The notes below the pieces were generated by a model. It worked only from the letters and a program-made list of their open reading frames with translations. It was not told the DNA's origin and did not search any database. The position numbers and the translations under genes are program-made. Below, one piece after another: positions 8,995-17,911 of a DNA stretch of 64,000 bases. Positions within the stretch are counted from its first letter, which is position 1, and each line of letters starts with the position of its first letter. The DNA is from Paracidovorax anthurii (GTDB lineage Bacteria > Pseudomonadota > Gammaproteobacteria > Burkholderiales > Burkholderiaceae_C), in the NCBI RefSeq assembly GCF_003269065.1, contig NZ_QLTA01000019.1:1-64000 (forward strand). The letters run 5' to 3'.

Positions 8995-10044
8995 ATGACC
9001 GATCCGACCCGGAACGAGCCATCCGGCCTGGGACAAAATCCGCCGCCCACTCCCGATCTGTGGGCGAAGCCTGCTCCTGAAAAAGGAGTGAAAGATGCCG
9101 AGGCATCCGCCGGCAAGGCGCCGGGTTGGGAGCGCGACGTCCTCGAAAAACTGGTCTTCGCCACCCTCAGGGAGCAGCGTTCCGCGCGCCGCTGGAGGGT
9201 TTTCACCCGCATGGCCTGGCTGGTGTTCCTGGTCGCGGTGGCCTGGGTGTTGCTGGCGCGCGACATGGCCGCCCCGAGCAAGAGCACGCCCCACACGGCC
9301 GTGGTCGATGTGAAGGGCGAGATCGCCTCGGGCGCGGAAGCCAGCGCCGAGTTCGTCGTGGCCGCCATGCGCAGCGCGTTCGAGGACTCGGGCTCGCAGG
9401 CCGTGGTGCTCCTGATCAACTCCCCGGGCGGCAGCCCGGTGCAGGCCGGCATCATCAATGACGAGATCGTGCGCCTCAAGGCCAAGTACAACAAGCCGGT
9501 GTACGCGGTGGTCGAGGAGACCTGCGCGTCGGCCGCCTACTACATCGCCGCCGGCGCGGACCAGATCTTCGTGGACAAGGCCAGCATCGTGGGCAGCATC
9601 GGCGTGCTGATGGACGGCTTCGGCTTCACGGGCACCATGGAGAAGCTCGGCGTGGAGCGCCGCCTGCTCACCGCCGGCGAGAACAAGGGCTTCCTCGATC
9701 CGTTCAGCCCCCAGACCGAAAAGCAGCGCGCCTACGCGCAGGCCATGCTGGACCAGATCCACCAGCAGTTCATCCACGTGGTCAAGCAAGGGCGGGGCGA
9801 TCGCCTCAAGCCCACGGCCGACACCTTCAGCGGCCTGTTCTGGACCGGCCAGCAGGCCGTCGAGATGGGCCTCGCCGACCATCTGGGCAACCTGGACTAC
9901 GTGGCCCGCGAAGTCGTCAAGGCCGAAGAGATCATCGACTACACGCGCCGCGACAACGTGGCCGAGCGCCTCGTGAAGAAGTTCGGCGCGGCCATGGGCG
10001 AAACCGCGATGCGCGCCATCAAGAGCGTGCCGGCCGTGCGCTGA
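8995..10044 (+). CDS. sppA: S49-family signal peptide peptidase (SppA-like)
   Basis: A membrane-anchored serine protease expected to degrade cleaved signal peptides. At 349 residues it is the short, one-domain form. After a Pro-rich cytosolic start there is one transmembrane helix (about 73-90, MAWLVFLVAVAWVLLA). The nucleophile serine is near residue 178 in ETCASAAYYIA and the general-base lysine near 231 in GENKGFLDPF; INSPGGSP forms the oxyanion region. It begins 8 bases after the Rieske gene and ends the operon at a strong hairpin terminator. Confidence 0.92.
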   Translation: MTDPTRNEPSGLGQNPPPTPDLWAKPAPEKGVKDAEASAGKAPGWERDVLEKLVFATLREQRSARRWRVFTRMAWLVFLVAVAWVLLARDMAAPSKSTPHTAVVDVKGEIASGAEASAEFVVAAMRSAFEDSGSQAVVLLINSPGGSPVQAGIINDEIVRLKAKYNKPVYAVVEETCASAAYYIAAGADQIFVDKASIVGSIGVLMDGFGFTGTMEKLGVERRLLTAGENKGFLDPFSPQTEKQRAYAQAMLDQIHQQFIHVVKQGRGDRLKPTADTFSGLFWTGQQAVEMGLADHLGNLDYVAREVVKAEEIIDYTRRDNVAERLVKKFGAAMGETAMRAIKSVPAVR

Positions 10045-10075
10045 AGCGCCGTTCGTCGCTTCCGCCGCATCCGGC

Positions 10076-10113
10076 AAGAAAGAAGGGGCGCCATCGGGCG
10101 CCCCTTCTTTCTT
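10076..10113. terminator. bidirectional terminator between sppA and the MORN-repeat gene
   Basis: Perfect 17-bp arms AAGAAAGAAGGGGCGCC and GGCGCCCCTTCTTTCTT enclose the 4-base loop ATCG. T-rich sequence follows the stem on both strands, so it can end sppA (plus) and the convergent gene (minus), whose stop codon overlaps its edge. Confidence 0.92.
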
Positions 10114-11333
10114 TATGGGGGCGAAGCCGCCGCTCCCGCCTTGCGCTGGCGCGAGCCGTCTTCCAGCAGGATGTCGTCCGCCATCAACTCGCCGTCCTCA
10201 GACCACTCCTTGCGCGCCTCGATGCGGGTGCGGCCCCGGTTGTCGGGGGCGCTGAAGGTTTCCTCGCGCGCCAGGCGGCCGTTGGCATGGAAGCGCTGCT
10301 GCACGCCCGTGGGTCGCCGGTCGGCCGTGAAAAGGCTGCGGTGCGTGAGCCGACCTTCGTCGTTGAAGAGTTCGCTCTGCAGCCGGGCGGCGTCCCCGGT
10401 GCCCGTCAGCACGGTGCGCTCGCGGCGCTCGCCGTTGGCGTACCAGCGTTCCTGGAGCGTCTCGCGGCCGGCCGTGTAGCCGATCTGCTCGATGAGCTGG
10501 CCGCCGGCACTCCAGCGCCGCAGGGTGGCCGGTTGCCCGCCGCGGTCGGTCAGCGGGCGCTCGTCGGGTTCGTAGATCCGCTCCTCGCGGCGCACGGGTG
10601 CGGGCAGGGTGCCCGTGCCGGCCGGGCCTTCGGCGCTGAAGCTGCGCTGCACGCGGCGGCCCTGCTCGAAAAGCCACTGCGTGGCCAGTTCCCCCCGCGC
10701 ATTCCACTCGGAGGCGGCCATGAGCCGCCCGTTCTCGTAGCGGCGCTGGGCGGCTTTGCCGCCGTCGGCCGTGTAGAGCACGGTGTCGGCGGCACCGCCG
10801 GGGCCGAAGCCGCACAGGGGGCGGTCTTCCAGGGTGACGCTGCTGGCCGGGCAGAGCAGCCGCGTGGGCTGGCCCGCCGGGTTGTAGCTGGCGGAGAAGA
10901 GTTCGCGCCCCTCGCCATGGAAGGTGAGCCGTTCCAGCCGGCCCTGGCTGTCGAAGCTCCGCACCAGCCCCTGGGTGCGGCCATTGACGGCAAACTCCTC
11001 GCGCCGCACGCGGCCGTCGGGCCAGAACTCCACCACCCGGCCTTCGCTGTTGCCGCGCTCGTTCACGCTGCGCTCGCGCAGGAGCCGACCCTCCCGGTCG
11101 AAAAAGCGCTCCGGCCCCACGAAGCGGCCCTCCCGCAGGGTCTGTTCGCGCTGCAGGCGGCCCGTGTCCTGTTCCCGGCACTGCAGCAGGCCGGACCGCC
11201 CGGCCAACTCGGCGCCATGGGCCGGATTGACGGCCTGACCGTCCATTTCGCAGCGAATGATCGCGTATGTCGCCGTATTTATTGCAAAGTATGCTATGAA
11301 AATAGTAGCAATCGACAGGGCGTGGCGTGGCAT
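10113..11333 (-). CDS. secreted MORN-variant (YwqK-type) repeat protein
   Basis: The 406-residue protein is built of about a dozen short repeats of the form 'E-x-x-x-x-x-G-x-L/R', such as REERWYxNGER and QRRYENGRLMAASEW. They resemble the MORN-variant repeats of 'YwqK family antitoxin' proteins, a label that says little about function. Residues 1-24 form a plausible signal peptide (MPRHALSIATIFIAYFAINT, then ATYA), followed by a Cys-containing mature start (RCEMDGQAVNPAHG). Residues 7-23 are encoded by dispersed repeat copy 2. The gene lies 12 bases after the methyltransferase gene. Confidence 0.7.
   Translation of the reverse strand: MPRHALSIATIFIAYFAINTATYAIIRCEMDGQAVNPAHGAELAGRSGLLQCREQDTGRLQREQTLREGRFVGPERFFDREGRLLRERSVNERGNSEGRVVEFWPDGRVRREEFAVNGRTQGLVRSFDSQGRLERLTFHGEGRELFSASYNPAGQPTRLLCPASSVTLEDRPLCGFGPGGAADTVLYTADGGKAAQRRYENGRLMAASEWNARGELATQWLFEQGRRVQRSFSAEGPAGTGTLPAPVRREERIYEPDERPLTDRGGQPATLRRWSAGGQLIEQIGYTAGRETLQERWYANGERRERTVLTGTGDAARLQSELFNDEGRLTHRSLFTADRRPTGVQQRFHANGRLAREETFSAPDNRGRTRIEARKEWSEDGELMADDILLEDGSRQRKAGAAASPP
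11266..11316. repeat. dispersed AT-rich repeat, copy 2 (inside a signal-peptide coding region)
   Basis: On the minus strand it reads 'gattgctact...tagcatacttt...aaatacggcgacat', closely matching copy 1 (1225-1286). It falls within codons 7-23 of the MORN-repeat protein and supplies the hydrophobic segment IATIFIAYFAI. Confidence 0.78.
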
Positions 11334-11345
11334 GGCGGCAGGTGT

Positions 11346-12146
11346 TCAGCGCCCGATGGCGAATACCGCGGGCGTGCGGTTGTCCGGGGGCTCCGGCTGT
11401 TGCCGCCACTGGCGTACCAGGCGGCTCGACGTGCGTGCGTGTGCCAGGGTCAGGCCGCTGGCAATCGCGAGGCGGGTGTTGGCCTGCAGCGCCTGCACCA
11501 GGGATTGCCACAGCGCGGCGTTGCGGTAGGGCGTCTCGATGAAGAGCTGGGTCTGGCCCTGCTTGAGGGCGATGGCCTCCAGCTCGCGGATGCGCTGGGC
11601 GCGCTGGGCGGCATCCTGGGGCAGGTAGCCGTTGAACGCGAAACCCTGGCCGTTGAGCCCGCTCGCCGCCAGGGCCAGCAGCAGCGAAACGGGGCCGACC
11701 AGCGGCACCACGCGCAGCCCCAGGTCGTGGGCGGCGCGCACCACCGAACTGCCCGGGTCGGCCACGGCCGGCATGCCGGCCTCGCTTACCAGGCCCATGT
11801 CGTGGCCCACGAGCGCCGGCGCCAGCAGGCTCCGGGCGTCGAAGTGCGCCGCCTGGCCCATGCCCGCGTGGTCCCCTTTCTTGTGGACCTCGCGCGGCAG
11901 CTCCGTGATCTGCTGGCCTTGCAGGGGCGCCGCCAGCGGGTGGAGCGCATCGATGCGCTTGAGATAGGCGCGGGTGCTCTTGGCGTTCTCGCAGACCCAG
12001 TGCGTGAGCCGCGCGGCCGCCTGCAGCGTGCCGGCGGGCAGGGCTTCCTCCAGCGGTGCCTGGGCATCGCAGCCGAAATCGAGCGGCGCGGGGACGAGGT
12101 ACAGGGCGCCGTGCGGGGGCGCGCCAGAGGGCGTGTCCGCCGTCAT
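11346..12146 (-). CDS. SAM-dependent methyltransferase, RsmI-like (tetrapyrrole-methylase fold)
   Basis: A 266-residue methyltransferase of the RsmI/tetrapyrrole methylase fold. Shared motifs are the start GALYLVPAPLDF, GLVSEAGMPAVADPGSSVV (the SAM-binding region of RsmI) and VPLVGPVSLLLALAASGLNG followed by FNGYLP. RsmI 2'-O-methylates C1402 of 16S rRNA; this protein looks like a paralogue, so its exact target is uncertain. Its ATG overlaps the maf stop codon (ATGA), indicating translational coupling with maf. Confidence 0.82.
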   Translation of the reverse strand: MTADTPSGAPPHGALYLVPAPLDFGCDAQAPLEEALPAGTLQAAARLTHWVCENAKSTRAYLKRIDALHPLAAPLQGQQITELPREVHKKGDHAGMGQAAHFDARSLLAPALVGHDMGLVSEAGMPAVADPGSSVVRAAHDLGLRVVPLVGPVSLLLALAASGLNGQGFAFNGYLPQDAAQRAQRIRELEAIALKQGQTQLFIETPYRNAALWQSLVQALQANTRLAIASGLTLAHARTSSRLVRQWRQQPEPPDNRTPAVFAIGR

Positions 12147-12742
12147 GGCAGCACCATTCCCGCAGCGCGCAGCATGCGGCAGGTGCGGATCAGCGGGAGC
12201 CCCACGAGCGCGGTGGGATCGTCGCTCACGATGGCTTCCAGCAGGCTGATGCCCAGGCCTTCGCTCTTGGCGCTGCCCGCGCAGTCGTAGGGTTGCTCGG
12301 TGCGCAGATAGCGCTCGATCTCCGCGTCGGAAAGGTCCCGGAAGCGGACCTCCACCGGCGCGATGTCCACGGCCTCGAAGCCGGTGGCCACGCACACCAC
12401 CGCCAGGGCCGTCTGGAAGACCACTGCGCGGCCGCGCATCCGCTGCAGTTGCTCCACCGCGCGCTCATGGGTGCCCGGCTTGCCGAGCGGCTCGCCCGCC
12501 AGGTCTGCCACCTGGTCGGACCCGATGACGATGGCCCCGGGGTGCCGAGCGGACACGGCCCGCGCCTTGGCGAGCGCGAGGCGCAGGGCGAGGTCCCGGG
12601 GGGGCTCGCCCTGCGCGGGTGTTTCGTCCACATCGGGGGCTGCGACATCGAAGTCGAGGCCCAGCCGGGACAGCAGTTCGCGCCGGTAGCGGGACGTCGA
12701 GCCCAGTACCAACGGGCGGATCAGGGAGGGAGAGTCGGGCAT
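12143..12742 (-). CDS. yceF: Maf/YceF nucleotide pyrophosphatase (7-methyl-GTP type)
   Basis: A 199-residue Maf-fold pyrophosphatase that hydrolyses non-canonical nucleotides. The N-terminal LVLGSTSRYRRELLSRLG, the central DVDE and the motif AGSAKSEGLGISLLE fit the YceF (m7GTP pyrophosphatase) branch rather than the dTTP/UTP branch. It diverges from the yceD/DUF177 gene with only 26 bases between the two start codons, so its promoter must overlap the opposite coding region. It is translationally coupled to the downstream methyltransferase. Confidence 0.9.
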   Translation of the reverse strand: MPDSPSLIRPLVLGSTSRYRRELLSRLGLDFDVAAPDVDETPAQGEPPRDLALRLALAKARAVSARHPGAIVIGSDQVADLAGEPLGKPGTHERAVEQLQRMRGRAVVFQTALAVVCVATGFEAVDIAPVEVRFRDLSDAEIERYLRTEQPYDCAGSAKSEGLGISLLEAIVSDDPTALVGLPLIRTCRMLRAAGMVLP

Positions 12743-12768
12743 GGCGGCGATTCTCTTACACTGCCGCC

Positions 12769-13320
12769 ATGACCAAGGAATTCTCTCCCCAGCGCCTCGA
12801 CGTCAAGGCATTCGCGCAGGCGGGCGGTCATCTGTCCGGCCACGATTCGCTCTTGAAATATGAGCGTCTGGTGCAGGAGGCAAAAGGACTGCACCCCGAT
12901 TTGATCGTGGATTGGCAGGCCCATGGCGAAGTGCGTACCACGCACGGCATCGGCGGGCAGGTCTGGCTGCGGCTCGTCGTCAGGGCCTTCCTGCCGATGA
13001 CTTGCCAGCGCTGCCTCGGCCCGGTGGACGTGCCGCTGGAGGTGGACCGCGAGTTCCGTTTCGTGGCCGACGAAGCCACCGCCGAGGCGCTCGACGACGA
13101 AAGCGAGGAAGACCTCCTCGCGATGAGCCGGGAGTTCAATCTGCGCGAGTTGATCGAAGACGAATTGCTCATGGTGATGCCCCTCGTGCCACGGCACGAC
13201 GAGTGCCCGGCGCCCGTGCACATGGCGTCCAGCGACGAGGATTTCGAAGAGGCCAATGCCGACAAGCCCAACCCTTTCGCGGCCCTGGCTTCCTTGAAGG
13301 CCGGCAAGTCCGGAGGGTGA
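12769..13320 (+). CDS. yceD: YceD/DUF177 family protein (23S rRNA accumulation protein type)
   Basis: This 183-residue DUF177 protein lies directly upstream of rpmF, the conserved position of the family. In E. coli YceD is needed for normal 23S rRNA accumulation, and plant homologues act in 23S processing. The conserved centre is MTCQRCLGPVDVPL; an acidic stretch ending DPLVPRHDEC-like (LMVMPLVPRHDECP) also fits. ATG 12769 was chosen since longer in-frame extensions run over the divergent yceF start. Confidence 0.88.
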   Translation: MTKEFSPQRLDVKAFAQAGGHLSGHDSLLKYERLVQEAKGLHPDLIVDWQAHGEVRTTHGIGGQVWLRLVVRAFLPMTCQRCLGPVDVPLEVDREFRFVADEATAEALDDESEEDLLAMSREFNLRELIEDELLMVMPLVPRHDECPAPVHMASSDEDFEEANADKPNPFAALASLKAGKSGG

Positions 13321-13336
13321 AAAAACCTTTTGGGCT

Positions 13337-13342
13337 ATAATC
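13337..13342 (+). promoter_or_regulatory. candidate -10 element for rpmF
   Basis: A perfect TATAAT (context ggcTATAATcg) lies 80 bases upstream of rpmF. The matching -35 is poor. The same 'ggcTATAATcg' context occurs before rpsF (63735), suggesting a shared ribosomal-protein promoter type. Confidence 0.5.
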
Positions 13343-13421
13343 GAGAGCTTCGCGCGAATCCCCTCGTGTCTTCTATGGGCTGATCGCGTTTTACCCAACC
13401 CTTCAAGACTCAGGAGCCACC

Positions 13422-13604
13422 ATGGCTGTTCAGCAAAACAAAAAGTCTCCCTCCAAGCGCGGCATGCACCGTTCGCACAATGCGTTGACCGTGCCCGGCA
13501 TTGCCGTCGAGCCCACCACCGGCGAAACCCATCTGCGCCACCACATCAGCCCGAACGGCTTCTATCGTGGCCGCCAAGTGCTGAAGAACAAGTCTGAAGC
13601 CTGA
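13422..13604 (+). CDS. rpmF: 50S ribosomal protein L32
   Basis: 60-residue large-subunit ribosomal protein L32: [20 protein letters not shown], then the conserved region containing [18 protein letters not shown]. It lacks the four-cysteine zinc motif (the C- form usual in proteobacteria). A good Shine-Dalgarno (CAGGAG) precedes the ATG. Conserved order yceD-rpmF-plsX. A hairpin terminator directly follows, so the fatty-acid genes downstream probably receive only part of this transcription. Confidence 0.98.
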   Translation: MAVQQNKKSPSKRGMHRSHNALTVPGIAVEPTTGETHLRHHISPNGFYRGRQVLKNKSEA

Positions 13605-13620
13605 CCTTCTTCCTCGCGCC

Positions 13621-13660
13621 AAGGCCCGCTGCTACGCAATAGGTAGCGCGGGCCTTTGTC
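13621..13660 (+). terminator. hairpin terminator between rpmF and plsX
   Basis: Arms AAGGCCCGC(t)GCTAC (13621-13635) and GTAGCGCGGGCCTT (13643-13656) pair with a single bulged base and a 7-base loop, followed by TGTCTTGTCT. The weak T-tract suggests partial termination, separating high L32 expression from plsX-fab. Confidence 0.78.
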
Positions 13661-13717
13661 TTGTCTGCAGCTCCATTTTTCCCTCGGGTCCCGTTCGTGC
13701 GACCCGCCAAGTCGCCC

Positions 13718-14752
13718 ATGATCACACTGGCTGTTGACTGCATGGGGGGCGATCACGGCCCCCGCGTCACGCTGGCGGCGTGCCGCCAATTCCTCGATCG
13801 TCATCCTGAAGCGCGCCTTCTGCTGGTGGGGCAGCCGGATGGCTTGAGCGGCTTCGTGCATGAGCGCGCCGTGGTCGTGCCGGCCAGCGAGGTCGTTTCC
13901 ATGGACGACCCGGTGGAGGTGGCCTTGCGTCGCAAGAAAGACTCCTCCATGCGGGTCGCGATCCAGCAAGTCAAGGAGGGCGCCGCCCAGGTTGCTGTAT
14001 CTGCGGGTAATACAGGCGCTTTGATGGCGATCGCTCGCTATCTTCTCAAAACCCTGGATGGCATCGACCGCCCGGCCATCGCCACCCAGATGCCCAATGC
14101 CCAGGGGGGCGCCACGACCGTGCTCGATCTCGGGGCGAACGTGGACTGCAGCGCGGAACATCTGGTGCAGTTCGCCGTCATGGGGGCTGCGCTGGTGTCG
14201 GCATTGCAGGAAGAGCGACCGGAGCCTACCGTCGGCCTCCTCAATATCGGCGAGGAGGTCATCAAAGGCAATGAAATCATCAAGAAGACTGGTGAGCTGC
14301 TGCGTTCTGCCGCCAAGTCGGGCGATATCAACTTTTATGGCAACGTCGAGGGCAATGACATCTTCAAGGGCACCGTGGACATCGTCGTTTGTGACGGTTT
14401 TGTGGGCAATGTGGCGCTGAAGGCCAGCGAGGGGGTCGCCTCGATGATCGTCGGCGCGCTCAAGCAGGAGTTCAAACGCAGCATCTTCACGAAAGTGGCC
14501 GCGGTTGTTGCTTATCCGGTCTTATCTGCGCTTATGCAGCGCATGGATCATCGTCGCTACAACGGTGCCGCGCTCCTGGGGTTGCGGGGGTTGGTCTTCA
14601 AGAGTCATGGTTCCGCTGACACGATGGCTTTCGAGCAGGCGTTGAACCGCGCGTATGATGCGGCCCGCAACAACCTGCTCGACCGAGTCCGTACGCGGGT
14701 TGCGCATGCCGCTCCTCTTCTGGCGCCGGCCGATGTCCAGCCCGTTGCCTGA
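13718..14752 (+). CDS. plsX: phosphate acyltransferase PlsX
   Basis: PlsX converts acyl-ACP to acyl-phosphate for phospholipid synthesis. The 344-residue protein starts [19 protein letters not shown], the family signature, with [19 protein letters not shown] and a C-terminal [17 protein letters not shown] 13718 was chosen since the upstream in-frame start would add a Pro-rich segment that is not conserved. First gene of the fatty-acid block, 19 bases before fabH. Confidence 0.97.
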   Translation: MITLAVDCMGGDHGPRVTLAACRQFLDRHPEARLLLVGQPDGLSGFVHERAVVVPASEVVSMDDPVEVALRRKKDSSMRVAIQQVKEGAAQVAVSAGNTGALMAIARYLLKTLDGIDRPAIATQMPNAQGGATTVLDLGANVDCSAEHLVQFAVMGAALVSALQEERPEPTVGLLNIGEEVIKGNEIIKKTGELLRSAAKSGDINFYGNVEGNDIFKGTVDIVVCDGFVGNVALKASEGVASMIVGALKQEFKRSIFTKVAAVVAYPVLSALMQRMDHRRYNGAALLGLRGLVFKSHGSADTMAFEQALNRAYDAARNNLLDRVRTRVAHAAPLLAPADVQPVA

Positions 14753-14771
14753 GCGTTCGAGCCTCTGATTA

Positions 14772-15749
14772 ATGAGACGTTATTCCCGTATCACAGGGAC
14801 TGGCAGCAGCCTGCCGCCCCGCCGTCTGACGAATGCCGACCTCGTGGCCGAACTGGCGGGGCGTGGCATCGAGACTTCGGACCAGTGGATCGTCGAGCGC
14901 ACGGGCATCCGCGCGCGGCACTTCGCCGATCGGGATGTGTGCAGCAGCGATCTGGGGCTGGAGGCCGCCCGCCAGGCCCTGCAGGCCGCGGGGGTCCAGC
15001 CCCGGGATATCGATCTCATCATCGTCGCCACGTCCACTCCGGACATGGTGTTTCCTTCCACGGCCTGCATCCTCCAGAACAAGCTCGGTGCCAATGGTTG
15101 CCCGGCATTCGACGTGCAGGCGGTTTGCAGCGGTTTCGTCTATGCGCTGACGGTGGCGGATTCCATGATCCAGTCGGGTGCCGCGCGCCGCGCCCTGGTG
15201 GTGGGGGCCGAGGTGTTCAGCCGTCTGCTGGATTTCAATGACCGCACGACCTGTGTCCTCTTTGGGGATGGCGCGGGGGCCGTCGTGCTGGAGGCCTCCG
15301 ACACTCCCGGGATTCTTTCCAGTGATCTGCATGCCGACGGGAGCCATGTGGGCATTCTCTGCGTGCCGGGCAACGTCTCTGGCGGGCAGGTCCTGGGTGA
15401 TCCGCTGCTCAAGATGGATGGGCAGGCGGTGTTCAAGCTGGCGGTCGGCGTGCTGGAAAAGGCCGCCCGGGCCGTGCTGGACAAGGCTGGCCTGAAGGAT
15501 GCCGACATCGACTGGCTGATTCCGCACCAAGCCAATATCCGCATCATGCAGAGCACGGCCCGGAAGCTGGGACTGCCGATGGACAAGGTGGTGGTCACGG
15601 TGGACCAGCATGGCAATACCTCGGCAGCGTCCATTCCCTTGGCGCTCGACCATGCCGTGCGGTCGGGGCAGGTGCGCCCAGGCCAGAACCTCCTGCTCGA
15701 AGGCGTGGGAGGGGGCTTCACCTGGGGCGCGGTGCTGTTGACGTTGTAG
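14772..15749 (+). CDS. fabH: beta-ketoacyl-ACP synthase III
   Basis: FabH starts fatty-acid synthesis by condensing acetyl-CoA with malonyl-ACP. At 325 residues it has the expected length. The Cys-His-Asn triad is visible: C near residue 119 ([12 protein letters not shown]), H near 253 (IPHQANIRI) and N near 281 ([11 protein letters not shown]). The ending [13 protein letters not shown] is typical. Between fabH and fabD lies an imperfect hairpin (15756-15780). Confidence 0.97.
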   Translation: MRRYSRITGTGSSLPPRRLTNADLVAELAGRGIETSDQWIVERTGIRARHFADRDVCSSDLGLEAARQALQAAGVQPRDIDLIIVATSTPDMVFPSTACILQNKLGANGCPAFDVQAVCSGFVYALTVADSMIQSGAARRALVVGAEVFSRLLDFNDRTTCVLFGDGAGAVVLEASDTPGILSSDLHADGSHVGILCVPGNVSGGQVLGDPLLKMDGQAVFKLAVGVLEKAARAVLDKAGLKDADIDWLIPHQANIRIMQSTARKLGLPMDKVVVTVDQHGNTSAASIPLALDHAVRSGQVRPGQNLLLEGVGGGFTWGAVLLTL

Positions 15750-15755
15750 TCATCG

Positions 15756-15780
15756 AACCCCCTCCGTGCGGACGGGGGTT
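15756..15780 (+). terminator. imperfect hairpin between fabH and fabD
   Basis: AACCCCCTCC and GGACGGGGGTT pair around GTGC with one bulged C, followed by GTTATTGCTT. With only a weak T-tract it may attenuate transcription or stabilise the upstream message rather than stop it. Confidence 0.5.
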
Positions 15781-15800
15781 GTTATTGCTTGAACTCATTC

Positions 15801-16757
15801 ATGACAACGAAAAATTTCGCATTTGTCTTTCCGGGGCAGGGATCGCAGTCTGTGGGCATGCTCGATGCCTGGGGCGACCACCCTGTGGTGGCGCAAACCT
15901 TGCAGGAAGCATCGGACGCCCTCGGGGAAGACGTCGCGCGCTTGATCCATGAAGGGCCCAAGGAGGCGTTGGCGCTGACCACCAATACCCAGCCCGTCAT
16001 GCTGGTGGCGGGCGTGGCGGCATGGCGGGTGTGGCGTGCCGAAGGTGGTGCGGCTCCCTCGGCGGTCGCCGGGCATTCCCTCGGGGAGTATTCGGCCCTG
16101 GTGGCTGCGGAAGTGTTGTCCCTTGCCCAGGCTGCGCCCCTCGTGCGCCTGCGTGCGTCCGCCATGCAGGAGGCCGTGCCCGTGGGCACGGGCGCCATGG
16201 CCGCCATCCTGGGGCTGGACTCCCTCAAGGTGATCGAAGGCTGCGCGGCCGCCTCTGCTGCCTTCGGGCAAGGCAGCGCGGATGTCGTGGAGGCCGTCAA
16301 TTTCAATGACCCGATTCAGACGGTCATCGCGGGGACCAAGGCGGGGGTCGAGAAGGCGTGTGAGCTGCTCAAGGCCGCTGGCGCCAAGCGTGCGCTGCTG
16401 CTGCCGGTGTCGGCGCCTTTCCATTCCAGTCTCATGAAGCCGGCGGCCGAGAAGCTGCGGGCGGCACTCGCGGAGCTGGCCTTGGCGGCTCCCCGGATTC
16501 CTGTCGTCAACAACGTCGATGTGGCTGTCCTGCAAGATGCCGATGCGATCCGCGACGCGCTCTATCGTCAGGCTTTCGGGCCCGTGCGGTGGGTGGAGTG
16601 CATCGGGGCGCTCAAGGCGCGTGGGGTGAGTCATGTGGTGGAATGCGGTCCGGGCAAGGTGTTGACGGGCTTGGTCAAGCGCATCGACTCCGCGCTGACG
16701 GCCGGATCCTTGTATGACCCCGCATCCCTGTCCGAAACCCGTGAATTGCTGGCGTGA
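15801..16757 (+). CDS. fabD: malonyl-CoA:ACP transacylase
   Basis: FabD loads malonate on acyl carrier protein. The 318-residue protein has the N-terminal FVFPGQGSQSVGM, the nucleophile serine at about residue 93 in AGHSLGEYSAL, and a second active-site histidine near 208 in VSAPFHSSLM. ATG 15801 was chosen; a TTG four codons upstream is also in frame. Its stop overlaps a possible GTG start of fabG. Confidence 0.97.
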   Translation: MTTKNFAFVFPGQGSQSVGMLDAWGDHPVVAQTLQEASDALGEDVARLIHEGPKEALALTTNTQPVMLVAGVAAWRVWRAEGGAAPSAVAGHSLGEYSALVAAEVLSLAQAAPLVRLRASAMQEAVPVGTGAMAAILGLDSLKVIEGCAAASAAFGQGSADVVEAVNFNDPIQTVIAGTKAGVEKACELLKAAGAKRALLLPVSAPFHSSLMKPAAEKLRAALAELALAAPRIPVVNNVDVAVLQDADAIRDALYRQAFGPVRWVECIGALKARGVSHVVECGPGKVLTGLVKRIDSALTAGSLYDPASLSETRELLA

Positions 16758-16762
16758 ACGCA

Positions 16763-17512
16763 ATGTCTACCCATAACACCCCTTCTCCTCAGATCGCCCT
16801 CGTGACGGGGGCATCCCGTGGCATTGGTGCCGCCATTGCCGCAGAGCTGGCCGGGCGCGGTTACCGTGTCATCGGCACCGCCACCACCGACGAGGGGGCC
16901 CAGCGCATTACCCAGGCGCTTGCGACCCACGAGGGATGCCGCGGGGCGGCGCTCGATGTCAACGATGCGGCAGCCCTGGAGGCACTGGTCGATGGCATCG
17001 TCAAGGAGCATGGTGGCGTGCACGTGCTCGTGAACAACGCCGGCATCACGCGTGACCAGATCGCCATGCGCATGAAGGACGACGACTGGGATGCCGTGCT
17101 AGACACGAATCTCAAGGCAGTGTTTCGAGCCAGCAGGGCCGTGATGCGCCCGATGATGAAGCAGCGCTTCGGGCGCATCATCAATATCACCAGCGTGGTG
17201 GGTGCATCCGGTAACCCGGGTCAGGCCAATTACGCTGCCGCCAAGGCCGGCGTGGCCGGCATGACCCGCGCTCTTGCCCGGGAACTGGGCAGCCGGGGCA
17301 TCACGGTGAACTGCGTGGCACCCGGCTTCATCCGGACCGACATGACGGCGGAGTTGTCGGAGGAGCAGAACAAGGCGCTGCAGGCCCAGATTCCGCTGGG
17401 TCACATGGGCCAGCCCTCGGACATCGCGCAGGCGGTCGCATACCTCGCATCCCAGGGGGCTGGGTACGTGACAGGCCAGGAGTTGCATGTCAATGGCGGC
17501 ATGTGCATGTAA
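16763..17512 (+). CDS. fabG: 3-oxoacyl-ACP reductase
   Basis: NADPH-dependent short-chain dehydrogenase that reduces beta-ketoacyl-ACP. The cofactor motif TGASRGIG is at about residues 16-23; the NNAG motif follows, and the Ser-Tyr-Lys triad lies in NITSVVGASGNPGQANYAAA followed by K, near residues 144, 157 and 161. The ending YVTGQELHVNGGMCM is the FabG signature. ATG 16763 was chosen; an in-frame GTG at 16754 would overlap the fabD stop (GTGA) and could give translational coupling. Confidence 0.97.
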   Translation: MSTHNTPSPQIALVTGASRGIGAAIAAELAGRGYRVIGTATTDEGAQRITQALATHEGCRGAALDVNDAAALEALVDGIVKEHGGVHVLVNNAGITRDQIAMRMKDDDWDAVLDTNLKAVFRASRAVMRPMMKQRFGRIINITSVVGASGNPGQANYAAAKAGVAGMTRALARELGSRGITVNCVAPGFIRTDMTAELSEEQNKALQAQIPLGHMGQPSDIAQAVAYLASQGAGYVTGQELHVNGGMCM

Positions 17513-17576
17513 TTGAAGCAAGTTAACGCCGGTTGTTCCGCCCGGCAGGCTATTTCGGGGTGTATCTCGATACGGC

Positions 17577-17855
<279 letters not shown>

Positions 17856-17911
17856 GTCCGGGTTTCGATCCCGGATCTCCCGATCCGATCAGCACACAAG
17901 AGTCTTAGCGC

